A stretch of DNA of 64,000 bases from Adenanthera pavonina (taxonomy: Eukaryota; Streptophyta; Magnoliopsida; Fabales; Fabaceae). A program made the translations under genes and the position numbers. The notes under the pieces are model-generated. The model saw only the letters and a list, made by a program, of their open reading frames with translations, ran no database searches and was not told where the DNA came from. Positions 46,264 to 56,754 of this stretch are shown piece after piece (within the stretch, counting starts at the first letter, position 1; each line of letters opens with the position of its first letter). The stretch covers positions 23,158,827 through 23,222,826 of the forward strand of contig JAIVEN010000004.1 in the NCBI GenBank assembly GCA_026686845.1, given 5' to 3'.

Positions 46264-46711
46264 TATAACACCTCGCAAACAAAACCCAACCTCCATCTAA
46301 AACAAGACATCACAATTGAGAAAGGACAAGAATAGTGGACACTGTAGTAGTGTGAAACAGGGCACCATGACATGGAAAATGTCTAGATGAAGGGAAAAAT
46401 AAACAGAGTATAAGATAGAAATCACTATTCATGTTCTAATTTAAACATTTTCTTTGACTCGTGCTACGGTGCATGATAAGCTCGCTGCAGTGTAAGACTT
46501 TTCTATCTTGAAGGATTGAAATCCTTAGTAGTTCTTGCCATGGTGCCTTTGTTCTTCACTGCAATGCAAGAGGCTTCTGCCTTTTTTCTCAAACTTTAAT
46601 CCATTTTGGTCCTTTCTTTGGTCTTGGTCCCTTCAGTGCTGTATAATTCAAAAGATATACTCCTTATTAGTTTGAGCTTAAGTCCTGGACAATAATTTAA
46701 GGGTCGTTACA
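46264..46711 (-). mobile_element. Small solo LTR (448 bp) with TSD
   Basis: The ends are TATAACACCTCGC and AAGGGTCGTTACA, a decayed TGTAACACC...GTTACA pair. GGTGC flanks it exactly (46259-46263 and 46712-46716). Inside are diverged copies of the CGCTGCAGTG / CCATGGTGCC type motifs seen at the LTR1 5' end, so it may be a shortened relative of LTR1. No coding sequence. Confidence 0.75.
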
Positions 46712-47015
46712 GGTGCTAGTAGCGATTTTGAGAATACTTCATAGGCAGATTTTCATATTAACCCTTAGGAAAAGCAAATCCACAAGCATTCATAGAATTT
46801 TTAAACAAACCAGAAGTAGCCAACAAATCAAGCAAATGAATAGATTAATATACACATACACACACAAAATTACTTGATACACAAATTCATAAATTTGCAT
46901 ATTTGATGATTAGATGAACCTTTTGGAAAACATGACCATAAAAGCCTTCAAGAACACAAACATGCGTTTCCTTATCACTAGTATCTCCCTTGTCAGCAAC
47001 TTCCATGAAACCTTG

Positions 47016-49375
47016 TGTAATATCCTACCTCCATTACATAACCAAAACTCACGAAATACAACATAACACAACCCAAACCGCTTAAAACAACATCCCACAT
47101 TCTCAAACCAGCAGAAATGAACCCCAAATTACCAAACTTTGGGCTGGGGCCGCGGCCACTACAGGACCGCCGCGGCTCCAGCCTGCTCTATTTCTCCCTC
47201 GCTACTGCCATCACTGGCGCCGCGGCGCCCCCTTGCTGATACCCCATATCAGCACTTCAACATTTTGGGGCAAACTTTCGACGTACATAACTTTATGCTC
47301 TGACCTCCGATTGACTTGATTCCAACTCCTATAAGTCAATCTAGTCCCAATCTAACCACAGACACCACTTTCACCTCAATCCAACTCCGTATGGAGATTC
47401 TGGACCCCTGACACCGTTTTGGCCACTTATTGGCCAAAACTCACCACTAACCAACCTCAAATGTCACCAAAGACAACTGGTCACTCAGAGACCATTCATA
47501 CAGGACCAAACTCTCCAAACCAACATATCTAAGGAGGTTGCACCTCAAAGGAACCACTCCTCTGAGTTCTGACCCCCTTTGAACCCCATCATGACGAAAT
47601 GGGCTATAGACCCTAAAACAGAACCATCAGGCCCAAACCACTCTGGGCTCACAAATACTACCATACCAATTTCCAAATACATAACACTCTCAAAACACCA
47701 GCATAACACATTCCACATAAACATACCAAGCATACATTCATCTGTAACAATCCTGTCAATCTCATACATTTAATACACAACTTTCTACCCTACTTGGCAC
47801 ATAATATATTATCCAAAAATACAAACACTACATAGACTTTCCACATACACAGCTACTCTCTAGGCTTCACCGGACTAGAGCCAGAACCTTCACCTGAAAG
47901 GGTTAGTCATGAGAGAGGGTGGGGTGAGACAATGTCTCAGTAACCGGGATCAATGACACATAAACATATATATATATATACAAATATGAATCATATAACA
48001 TATGAATGCAATGTAAAATGCATGATATGCATATCGTCCTCTCTGGGACTTCCATCCTTATCCTCCCTAACACATGTATACATATAACCCATCCTTATCC
48101 TCCCTAACATACTTATACAAATAACCCATCTTTTTCCTCCCTAACACACATATACAAATAACCCATCCTTATCCTCCCTAACATATACAATCCACCCTTA
48201 TCCTCCCTAACATATACAATATCACATACTCCAACCTTATTCTCCCTAACAATTTCATTTATCATCATATATCATATGTCTTCACATCATCACCACTTCA
48301 TCCGTCATACATCTCAATGTAACAATAACATGTCGTGATGCTAATGTATCATCATAATCATCATATCATATCATATCAATGTCCTCATCACATATCTCAT
48401 CACAATACTCATAAACATCATCTACTATACACATACCACGATATATAATAACCACACACAAACATATCACTATCGTGGTATGAAAGAGACATGCATATAT
48501 ATACAACTATACATACTATCGTATAAAACCACATAAACAAACACCCGGTTACCTCAGGTTGTCAATACTATGCTCAGGCAAGTTCCACACGCTTTCTTGA
48601 ACACCAACACGCTTGAGCCCCACACGGTTAACCAATTAACCTTCATAACACATAATTCTCCCATTAACACAATATATATCCATAATCACAATATCACAAT
48701 TTACCCACTTTAGGCCTAATCCAAGGCTCCAACACCCCAATCATACATCAATAAGCTCCCAGGGATCGTTTAAACACTACTCGAACACATACTCTTTGGA
48801 TTCCCAAGAGCCTTAACCGGAAATAACATAGGGTTAAGCTCAAATCACACATAAATCCTTACAAACACACATCCAAACAACAAGAATACCAAAACACACT
48901 CCATTAACCTCAAATCATCCATTTCAATCGGTGGATTTAACCCCAGACCGGACACCTAACCTAAAAACTGAAAAATCCATACTTCCACCGATTAAAAACG
49001 AAGAGGGAGGTGTAGAAGTAACTTACTAACTCAAATCCAAGCTCCCTCGGTCTGAAATCACCCTTGGATGCCGGAGATTCAAACCCTAGCTCAGCTCTCT
49101 CGCGATCTCCCTCAGTTTCCTTTTGTTTCTTTTCTGTCCGAGCGTCTGAAATGATCTGGTTTTAAGCAAAAATCTCGACTCTCGCCGCGGCTTCAGAATA
49201 CCTCGCTGTGGCTCCACCATCTGATATGGAATAATGCCACTGGAAGGTCTCTCGCCACGGCAGATCTGCTCCTCGCCGCGGCACGGAGCCTTTTCTGGTT
49301 CCTCTTGAACCATAATGGCCTACTTTCTCCGATCCTGAACACATCACCAATAAAGATATCGTGAGGGGCATTACA
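47016..49375 (-). mobile_element. LTR1 copy g: complete solo LTR with TSD
   Basis: The plus strand begins TGTAATATCCTACCTCC and ends GAGGGGCATTACA. CCTTG flanks it on both sides (47011-47015 and 49376-49380). The CCGCGG-containing blocks (47150-47225 and 49181-49285) are the best preserved of all LTR1 copies. A palindrome TGAGACAATGTCTCA lies at 47925-47939. It holds a private minisatellite at 48052-48250. Confidence 0.93.
48052..48250. repeat. Minisatellite inside LTR1 copy g
   Basis: Six units of about 30-39 bp, starting at 48052, 48088, 48125, 48162, 48192 and 48231, share the core CCATCCTTATCCTCCCTAAC followed by a variable ACATATACAAATAA tail. The LTR1 copy at 17344-19768 has a single unit at the same place (near 18610). 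Confidence 0.85.
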
Positions 49376-49434
49376 CCTTGTGCCGCTGCCAGTGCATCTC
49401 CAGGTTCTGGTCCCTCTAAAACCCCTTATTATTG

Positions 49435-50402
49435 ATCCCATACACCTATAGTCCAATTCTAGTAATGTCTTTAATGATAGCAAACCTACTAGATCTAACA
49501 CCATCTTCATTCTTGTAGCTGTTGAGAAACCCCACTGGATCCACCGCCATCTCCATTGTCATCAAAATCAAGTGAACCGACCAGATCTACTATCACCATC
49601 AAGAGAAGCAAACTCTGTAAAACTGGATTGCTCTTCCTTCTCATTCAAACAAATAAATGTGATAAGAGATTAGATAAAGAGGCAGAAGGAAGAGAAGATA
49701 AAAAGCTTCAAAATGAGAGGATTGAATATGAGAGAGAGAAAACAAACCAAAATTAAATATTAACTGGCATTCAGGGAGAATAGAAATTCCTTTTGACACT
49801 ATTGCATTTTTTCTAATCAATGGTTATGTATTTGCCAAGTCATCAATCTGTGGCTTATGTTTTTTCTTAATGCTTTTAAAAGAATGAATAGTTGGTGGTT
49901 CTAAAAGTTAAACTTTTGTTCGCATTTCTAAAAGAACCACCAAACTAAACTTAACACATTTTCTTAGCTTTTTTCTTAGAACAACCTACAAAAGTCAAGA
50001 TTTTGTTGGCAATTCTTCAAACAACTACAAACTTTTTCCCACATGCCATTTTGGTTGGCTTTTTTTCATTAAGGGCTAACTATTATAACCACTAACTATT
50101 CATCACCAATAAAAGTCAATTTTGGCATAATGGGTGTCTAAAGCTCTCGAATGGATGATTTTTATGGTGATGTTGATATCTCTAGCTAGAGGGTTTTTAA
50201 AGTAAATTATAGGCTTTGAAATCACATGAATCGGAGGTCCATAATGGAAGTTGCATCCATCAGACATTGGAATTTTTAACTAAAAGTCTATACTATAGCA
50301 ACCCAATTCCTCAATGACTCTGTGATATTTCAAGCATTGTTTTTCAGTTTAAAGTCTATGCTAATGATAAAATTGAAGTTGAAACATGTCCTTACATGGA
50401 TT
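49435..50402. other. Unassigned sequence between gene remnant and CACTA element
   Basis: 49447-49556 holds the short minus-strand frame described with the gene remnant. The part at 49600-49740 is purine-rich (GAGAGAGAAAAC) and could be an untranslated region read from the minus strand. Nothing was recognised from 49750 to 50402. Confidence 0.35.
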
Positions 50403-50865
50403 CACTACACAAAAAATGACTTTTTGTGGCAACAAAAGTCAACGCCAAATGTTAAAAAATCACTGCTAAAAGTTTTTAGCAGTGACTTTTTGTCGCCACA
50501 ATATCATCATTGCAAACGGCGTTGCCAAAAGTTTATGATGGTGACAAGAATGTCACCACCAAAGGTAGGTATTCAATGGTGATAGATGTCATTGCCAATG
50601 ACATAAAAAAATTTTCCATTAAAAGTATGTCGCCGTTGAAGATGAACATTTAGTGGTGATAAAGTGTTGTTGTTGATGGTTAATTATTGATAGCGACAAT
50701 ATATGTCACCTGCAAAAGCTATCTTTTAGTGGCAATGATTTATCACCCCTGAATGTAGCAATCAGCAGCAACCCAAATAGTCACTGCTAAAAATAGAATT
50801 TCAATGGTGACATTATGTCGCAATCAAAGGGATTATTAGTGATGACACTTTTTGTCATCGCTGAA
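50403..50865. repeat. CACTA left terminal and subterminal repeat region
   Basis: About 460 bp with many short direct and inverted copies of AGTGGC, GTCACCAC, GGTGACA and TTGCCACTAAAA-type words. It continues on the far side of the LTR2 insertion at 53430-53540. In CACTA elements such arrays bind the element-encoded proteins. Confidence 0.7.
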
Positions 50866-52621
50866 TGTAATATCCCAAAATTTCACTAGATACTAAGTAA
50901 TAAAAGATGACATAATTGATGATAATGTCAGATGCATAAGGAATTCATGAAAATGGACAGACACCGTTTTGTGTGAAATAGGGCAAAGGTTATTTTTCCC
51001 GGTTAGACAAAAAAATGAGAAAATTATATTTTTACCCTAAAAAAATATAAAAATAACATCTATTTCCCAAAAGTATCAAAATTTACGTGGAGAAAGAAAT
51101 AGCAAAGGTTGGAACAAATTACACCTAATGACCCGAAAAATTTAGAAATTATAATTTAACCCTAGGTCAAGGGAAATTTTATAAATATGCAAAATTACTA
51201 TCAAAATGAAGCCTTCGATGAGGGAAGTTTAATGGTATATGGCACTGAGGGTTATTGTTTAAGAATAAAGAAATAATTAATGTCGATTGTCCAAAAGTAA
51301 TAGTAAACTGATAAAGTAAACTGTGTGCCCTACTGATGGTTAAAAAGAAATTGGGTTAGGATATGGGCCGTACATAGATACTATTTAGAACAAGATAATT
51401 ATGGAAATATAAAAAATAAAATTAGAATAGTCCTGTATCTAAAAAATGCTAAATTAGTATAAAGACGATTTTATCAGTACGATTAAAAAGTGCCTGGATT
51501 GAGGTATATCTGGATCATAAAAATTTGGATAATTTTGGACACATTTCTCTCTCTTATGCATGACTTTTCTGTAGCATATAAGGCAAAAAATATTTTATTA
51601 TTTCTTGAGAAAACTTCTCAAAGAAGTATGTAATAAAGTAATTAAGGATTAGCAAAAAGTAACTATGATTAGTTACTTACTTAAGCATATAATTAACCAC
51701 TTAAACCCTTCTCTTTCCTCATCATTTCATGCATGAACCAGTAGCCTAAAATAAACCAGAAAAAACACAAGGGAGGAAGAAGGAAGAGAAAAAGGAAGAG
51801 ACACCAAAGTAAAATTGAAGCACAAATTGGTAAGCTTCTATGCTACCACCTTAAGCTTACTATCTATGGCTTTCAAAGCATGTTTTATGGTTTAGTTTAC
51901 TTCTTTTCCATCTTAGGGTTTTGGCCAAAATGTGATTTAGCAATAGGAATGAGTATTGGACCATTAAACTTAGGAAAAAGTATAGACTAGATACCAGAAG
52001 CATGAATCTATGGATGGTTTGAAGTGCTTTGAATGAAATCTTTTCCAATCACTTAGGTCAGATTTCGGTGAGAACAGGGGGATTATTTAGAGTTGGAATT
52101 TCATGATTTTGATCTCAAAAATGGATTTCCCATGGTCCAAAACCTTAAGAATAATTGTGTTGTACAAAAAAAGATTAAAGGAAAGCTAAGTGAAAAATTT
52201 GGGTTTTAGTGTGTATATTATTGTATAATTCGGAAAATCCAAAGGCTAAATTAGTTCAATGATGATATGATTAGGTTCAAGGAAGTGTTAGAAGGCTCAA
52301 GAAGTGGCATACCAAGTTTAGAGAGCAAGGGAGCATCATAAGGTAGTTAATTTCCCATACTAGCATTATATTATCATGTTTGTTTTCAATGTGCTTTATG
52401 CCTTGTCATATGATTGCAATGATATTTTGAGATGATTTATGTGTATTGGTTGAGTTGATTGAGGGGCATTGAGACCCTGGGATGTCCATTTTTCAAAATG
52501 AAACTCTACCAAAAATTTTATGAATTCATAAGATGCGAATGTGTTAATATATTCAAAATGTGTTATTTTGATATTTTCATGCGTAATATGGTGATATGAT
52601 GGCATGTTGGGTGTTAACTAC

Positions 52622-52640
52622 TGAGATTTTTTGAATCTCA
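52622..52640. other. Conserved 19-nt hairpin in LTR2 copy d
   Basis: TGAGATTTTTTGAATCTCA: 7-bp stem with a T-rich loop. Counterpart of the hairpins at 20862, 30267 and 40787. Confidence 0.6.
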
Positions 52641-52675
52641 TCCTCTCAAATATTAACCATGAATAGGTAGCAATA

Positions 52676-52825
52676 ATGGCAAGACCACCAAGGAAGAGAA
52701 AGGAAAGGAGAAAAAATTTAGCCATTAACTTGATAATTCTAGCAATGGCCATGAGTTTTGACCTTTTGTGTAAATTTGTAAATGTGATGTTAAGTATGCT
52801 TCTTCAAGTTTTTATGATGCCTTAG
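52676..52825 (+). CDS. Small ORF in LTR2 copy d (49 aa, basic then hydrophobic)
   Basis: The ATG is 35 nt behind the hairpin, exactly as in copy a. The peptide begins MARPPRKRKERRKN and continues with LIILAMAM, CKFVNVMLSMLL and a Met-rich end. Compared with copy a, the first 14 residues differ at one position, and the frame has stayed open despite many substitutions in the surrounding LTR. A nuclear-localisation-like cluster followed by a possible membrane segment is what can be seen. No homologue was recognised, and translation is not proven. Confidence 0.38.
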   Translation: MARPPRKRKERRKNLAINLIILAMAMSFDLLCKFVNVMLSMLLQVFMMP

Positions 52826-53540
52826 GTCTTAGCTAAAGTATGGTATAATATGAAAATGATGTATAGCCATGTAAATATTTTATGGCTTTTGTTTGGCAAA
52901 GTAGTAAGATGAAAAATGTTATCTTGACATATGTAGAGTAAACATGCCACTATTTGGACTTTGGTTGTATAAAGTACAAATGATGTATATGGTTTAAAAA
53001 TAGATAGGAAGATCTCTCCAATGGTCCAAAGATCACTCAAATTGGATGTGTGAGCAAAATTTGACTGATTTTTACATTTAATTCCAATTAAAATGATTAT
53101 TTTACAATTTTCCTATAAATTGTGAAATTTTACAGAGTTTGCTATACAGTTTAGCACTATCATTGCTCTGACTTATATTTTTCCTACGTTGGAAAAGTTA
53201 TAAGCTATACATAGAGACTTGAATCACATGCATACGATTTTTATTATTTTAGTTATGATTTTTTTGAAATTTAATCGGAATAAATAAATTCAATTAAATG
53301 AATAGTGTCCAAAGTTGGAAAAAATTTATTATAGCATTTATTGTGATTCAAGATTCTACTATGATATAAATGGACTTTAGAATGATTAAATACATGGGTA
53401 ACGGGCCGTAAGAGAGGTGTTACGCTGAATACCTATTTTTGGTGGCAACAATATTGCCATTGAAAAGTAGTGTAATTTGTGTTTTCTTACCTTCAGCAGC
53501 GATGCTAGTTGCCACTAAAAAGCAAATATCGACAAAAATG

Positions 53541-54879
53541 ATATTATAATTGAAATAATAATTTTTTTATGCCGGATTCGTTGATATCAAAATAAAAAAA
53601 AGTAACTAATATAACTAAAATTAAGACCTGTAACAAATAATTGAAATAATATTGCACAAATAAATTATCTAAACAATCCAGTATATTACTCAAAAGTTAA
53701 ATATACATATATATGCATATCAAAGTATATATATAAGTAATATAAAATATATAAAGTGTACAATGTGAACAAATACAAATATCCTATATAACTAAACTAT
53801 CTGAAATTACTTGTCCTTGCATCAGTACTCAGAGCGAGAGTGGATGTGGTGACAAGAGTTTGAGATTATCCATATAAAAACAATAAATTTAAGCATAAAT
53901 CAGCCTATTACATATTCAATAATCTATGCCAAATAGGCACTAATGTACAATACTTCCAACACCTCAAAAAAGCCTCAATGCAAATTTCATCAAGTATACC
54001 ATTAATTTGATAACAAAGGAAATGTACCCTATAATTTTTTTAATGATTTCTTATGGTATATATAAAACAATAAGAAAAAGAGTGGCAAAATAAGGGGCTG
54101 ACACAATAGAAAAGTATTAGGTTCATAGAATTAAATTGATATTTCATTTTTGGTGTCATTGATGCTCTCTACCTAGCAAATGGTCCCTCACCTTACCTTT
54201 TCTCTTTGCCAAAAGACCCTAGGCCCCTCCTTCAAAAAAAAAAAATAAAAGTCATTTTCCCTATATATAAGAATGAATTGAAAACAAACCCCATTTCCCT
54301 TAGCGCCTTCCCATTTCCCTTCCTTTCTTCTTCAACATTCTTCTACATATACCTTAATTAACATTAATTAAAAATTTAGTAAGTGGTCAGAGTAAGAAAA
54401 AACTCATACATTTTATATAAATTAAGTAATTTGTAAATTACTACTATTAAAACTAATCACTATAACTCAACAACCATACATATATTTTTATTTACAAAAT
54501 ACTACCATTTTTTTATACTATCACATGCAAAATTCATAATTATTAGGATTATTTTGTTATATATTATTCTTTCATATATCTTCTTATTTACAAAATACTA
54601 CTTTTCTATGGGAAAAGAAAAAAAAAAGATAAAGTCATTCTACTAATATATTTGGTATGGCTGGCATAAACACTATGACAACAACCATTAAAGCTACCGT
54701 GTAACTTATGGCCTAATATTCAATTGAAATTCTCATTTTTTACTAATATTAATAGATTTTAGTCATCTCTAGGTAAATATGTAAGAAAGATACATAAACT
54801 AAAGAGCGAATGCATGAAAAATATAAAAAAATTCAAGAAACAAAACAAAATAAAACATATGCAAAATTTATAAATACTT
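53541..54879. other. CACTA internal 3' region, unassigned
   Basis: Very AT-rich non-coding sequence downstream of the second CACTA gene, with TATATA microsatellites near 53700-53760 and A-tracts near 54235 and 54620. No gene was seen. Confidence 0.5.
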
Positions 54880-56607
54880 GCTGGCAAAAAGTCATGATGA
54901 CTTTCATCTTCTTTTGCATATGTTAAAACTGTGCACATTTAGTTTCCATCTTTACCCGTTATGTTTCCATATTTGCTCGTTTTGCTTCCATCCTTGCATG
55001 TTACAGTTCATTCTTTCAAGCTTTGCTTGCATCCTTGCATGTTCCATTACCACCCTTTAAAGCTCTGCAGTGTGATCTGCTTCCTTCCTTGCCTAATCCT
55101 CTTGAAATCTTCTCTTGATATCTTATATTTTTTGGCACAAGGATGCTACCAAGGAAGGGTTGCTAGCATCAAAATAGGCCATCTTCCTTGAAGCTTGCAC
55201 CCCATGACCCTTCCCTCTCACATGTCCAGATCTCTCACCAAGAACAGACACTAAGATGTCATCATGAGTCGGTTGAGAGTCACTCTCTATGTTTCCTTGC
55301 TGTTCCATGACCTCTTGTATATGAGCCTACAATTAAAGAACACAAATGTAATGGCAATCATATTATACACTAGCTTAAGGTAAAAGATAAGAACAAAACA
55401 TATACATGAATCTCTAGTGATTTTGGATCTGCCCACCCTAATCATTAATCTGCATTCTCCCTTGTATGTTGTAGCTCCCACAATTGGTTAGGTAGTGGAA
55501 GTTTTCCTGTGGTGGGGTCTCTCTTTAAAGCATAATGTACAAGAATAAATAGTAACATAAAGTTGCAAAATATAAAGAAAATGGAAGAAATTAAAGTAAA
55601 GAGATATTCAACTCATAGCAGATTCTTCAACCTCTACAAATAATGTAGGACAACAACTATGCTTTGTTATTTGTTTCTCTCTATTTGACTTATTTGTTGC
55701 ACTTTTATTCTACAACAAAATTAGTCATTGATTAGGATTATATGATTGAAGTAAAAAGGTTGCGAATTTATATTAAGGTGTCTTGAATGAAGAAGACCTG
55801 AAGTACTCTATAAGCCAATTCCAATCCTCAAGACTAATGCTATAAGGTTGATTAGCTAACCTCTTTTCATCAGTGTTGTATGGCTCATAATAGTGCTTGT
55901 GCAACTTAGCCTTCCAATTTCTAAAGGTAGTTTGCATTGATGTAAAAACAACTTTCTTTAGCCTTTCCTCATTTTCTTCCATGTCTAGTTCAATTTTTTT
56001 TCCTACAACACATATATAGATACACTTGTTACGAAAACATAAAATAGAAAATATGGTTAATAAATATATTTGGTATAAATACTACCTTTACTTTCAACCA
56101 CAACTCCTCACCATGCTTTTGAAAAACTTAATTCCAATTGCTACCCCTGAAGGATACTGTGGACCTAAGAACCAAGCCACAATGGTTAGCAAGATCCCTA
56201 GCTCCTTGTCCCACAACTCTTAACATGTAATCATGAATTTTTACTTTAATTTTTCCCCTAAATGTTGTTTTTAAATCTAGTCATTTACCCTAATAAATGC
56301 CTTTGCCCCTTCTTGAGGAACTGCAAGATGCTATCATTCATGGGAAAAGGAGAAAGCAATTAGATGTAACAACTTATGTGGACTAGTTATCTGTACTATA
56401 TGAAGTTAAAGGAAATTTGCCTACACTACTACAGTGAGAATCATGATGTGTCCCTCGAAGTTGTATTGATAGAGACTGAGAAGAATAATCTTGCATTTGA
56501 GGGAGTGGAGGTAGTTGTGCATAGGAGGAAGTCACCTCATCTATGCTATTAGGCCTTTCTTTAGAGGTATGACCTCTCTAAGCATGACTTCTTCGTAGTG
56601 ATGACAT
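54880..56607 (-). pseudogene. CACTA second gene, Ptta/En/Spm family protein (Transposase_24-like)
   Basis: The minus-strand start is probably ATG 56607 (MSSLRRSHA), followed by a Ser/Pro/Gln-rich N-terminus with a stop and a basic RRGKGIY block near 56300. The conserved domain is at 55982-55773: an Arg/Lys-rich helix with FRNWKAKLHKHYYEPYNTDE and EDWNWLIEYF, typical of plant transposase family 24 proteins. The next coding part, 55308-55123, has DDILVSVLGERSGHVRGKGH, the usual C-terminal motif of this family, after non-coding, intron-like DNA. A Gln/Met/Glu-rich helical tail with stops runs to about 54880. In En/Spm the equivalent product helps the transposase bind the subterminal repeats. Stops and gaps make it a pseudogene here. 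Confidence 0.75.
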
Positions 56608-56754
56608 CCTACAAGAATATATAATCAAGGTAAATAACAAGACTAAAAGCAAGTTTAATAGCATTAAAACACATTGTATCAATTTCAAGCATAAAAAATC
56701 CCCATAAAGCATATCACAATTTACCATGAGACTATAATATTTTCACCTAATTGA

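Larger units (their letters stand above)
46920..49434 (-). pseudogene. Exon-like gene remnant of unknown family, split by an LTR1 solo LTR
   Basis: If the LTR at 47016-49375 and one target duplication are left out, the minus strand has an uninterrupted frame of about 47 codons, from about 49434 to 46920, reading ...EGPEPGDALAAAQGFMEVAD in the first part and HVCVLEGFYGHVFQK at the end. It ends CCAAAAG|GTTCATC, a plausible splice donor, and T-rich intron-like DNA follows. Upstream, at 49556-49447, a second short frame begins MEMAVDPVGFLNSYKNEDGV and ends in a stop. Composition and codon use differ from all transposon ORFs here. It could be an exon of a host gene, a pseudogene or a fragment captured by a transposon. 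I do not recognise the family. Confidence 0.4.
50866..53424 (+). mobile_element. LTR2 copy d: complete solo LTR with TSD
   Basis: It begins TGTAATATCCCAAAATTTC and ends GAGAGGTGTTACG, the last base changed from A. CTGAA flanks it on both sides (50861-50865 and 53425-53429). It is inserted in CACTA subterminal repeats, which continue across it. It defines the LTR2 family, including the hairpin and small ORF. No internal domain is left. Confidence 0.93.

Noticed and set aside
47579..47773. Frames of 64-74 codons on both strands
   Set aside because: They lie inside an LTR1 solo LTR, overlap each other on opposite strands and have no protein features.
53460..53472. AAAAGTAGTG as right end of a small CACTA element starting at 50403
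   Set aside because: Subterminal-type words continue beyond it to about 53530, and the trinucleotide outside does not match the left flank.
54878..55191. Plus-strand open frames rich in Cys, His and Leu
   Set aside because: They lie antisense to the helical C-terminal part of the second CACTA gene and are explained as its shadow.
56424..56440. CACTACTACAGTGAG as a CACTA terminus
   Set aside because: It lies inside the N-terminal coding part of the second CACTA gene and has no subterminal repeats.
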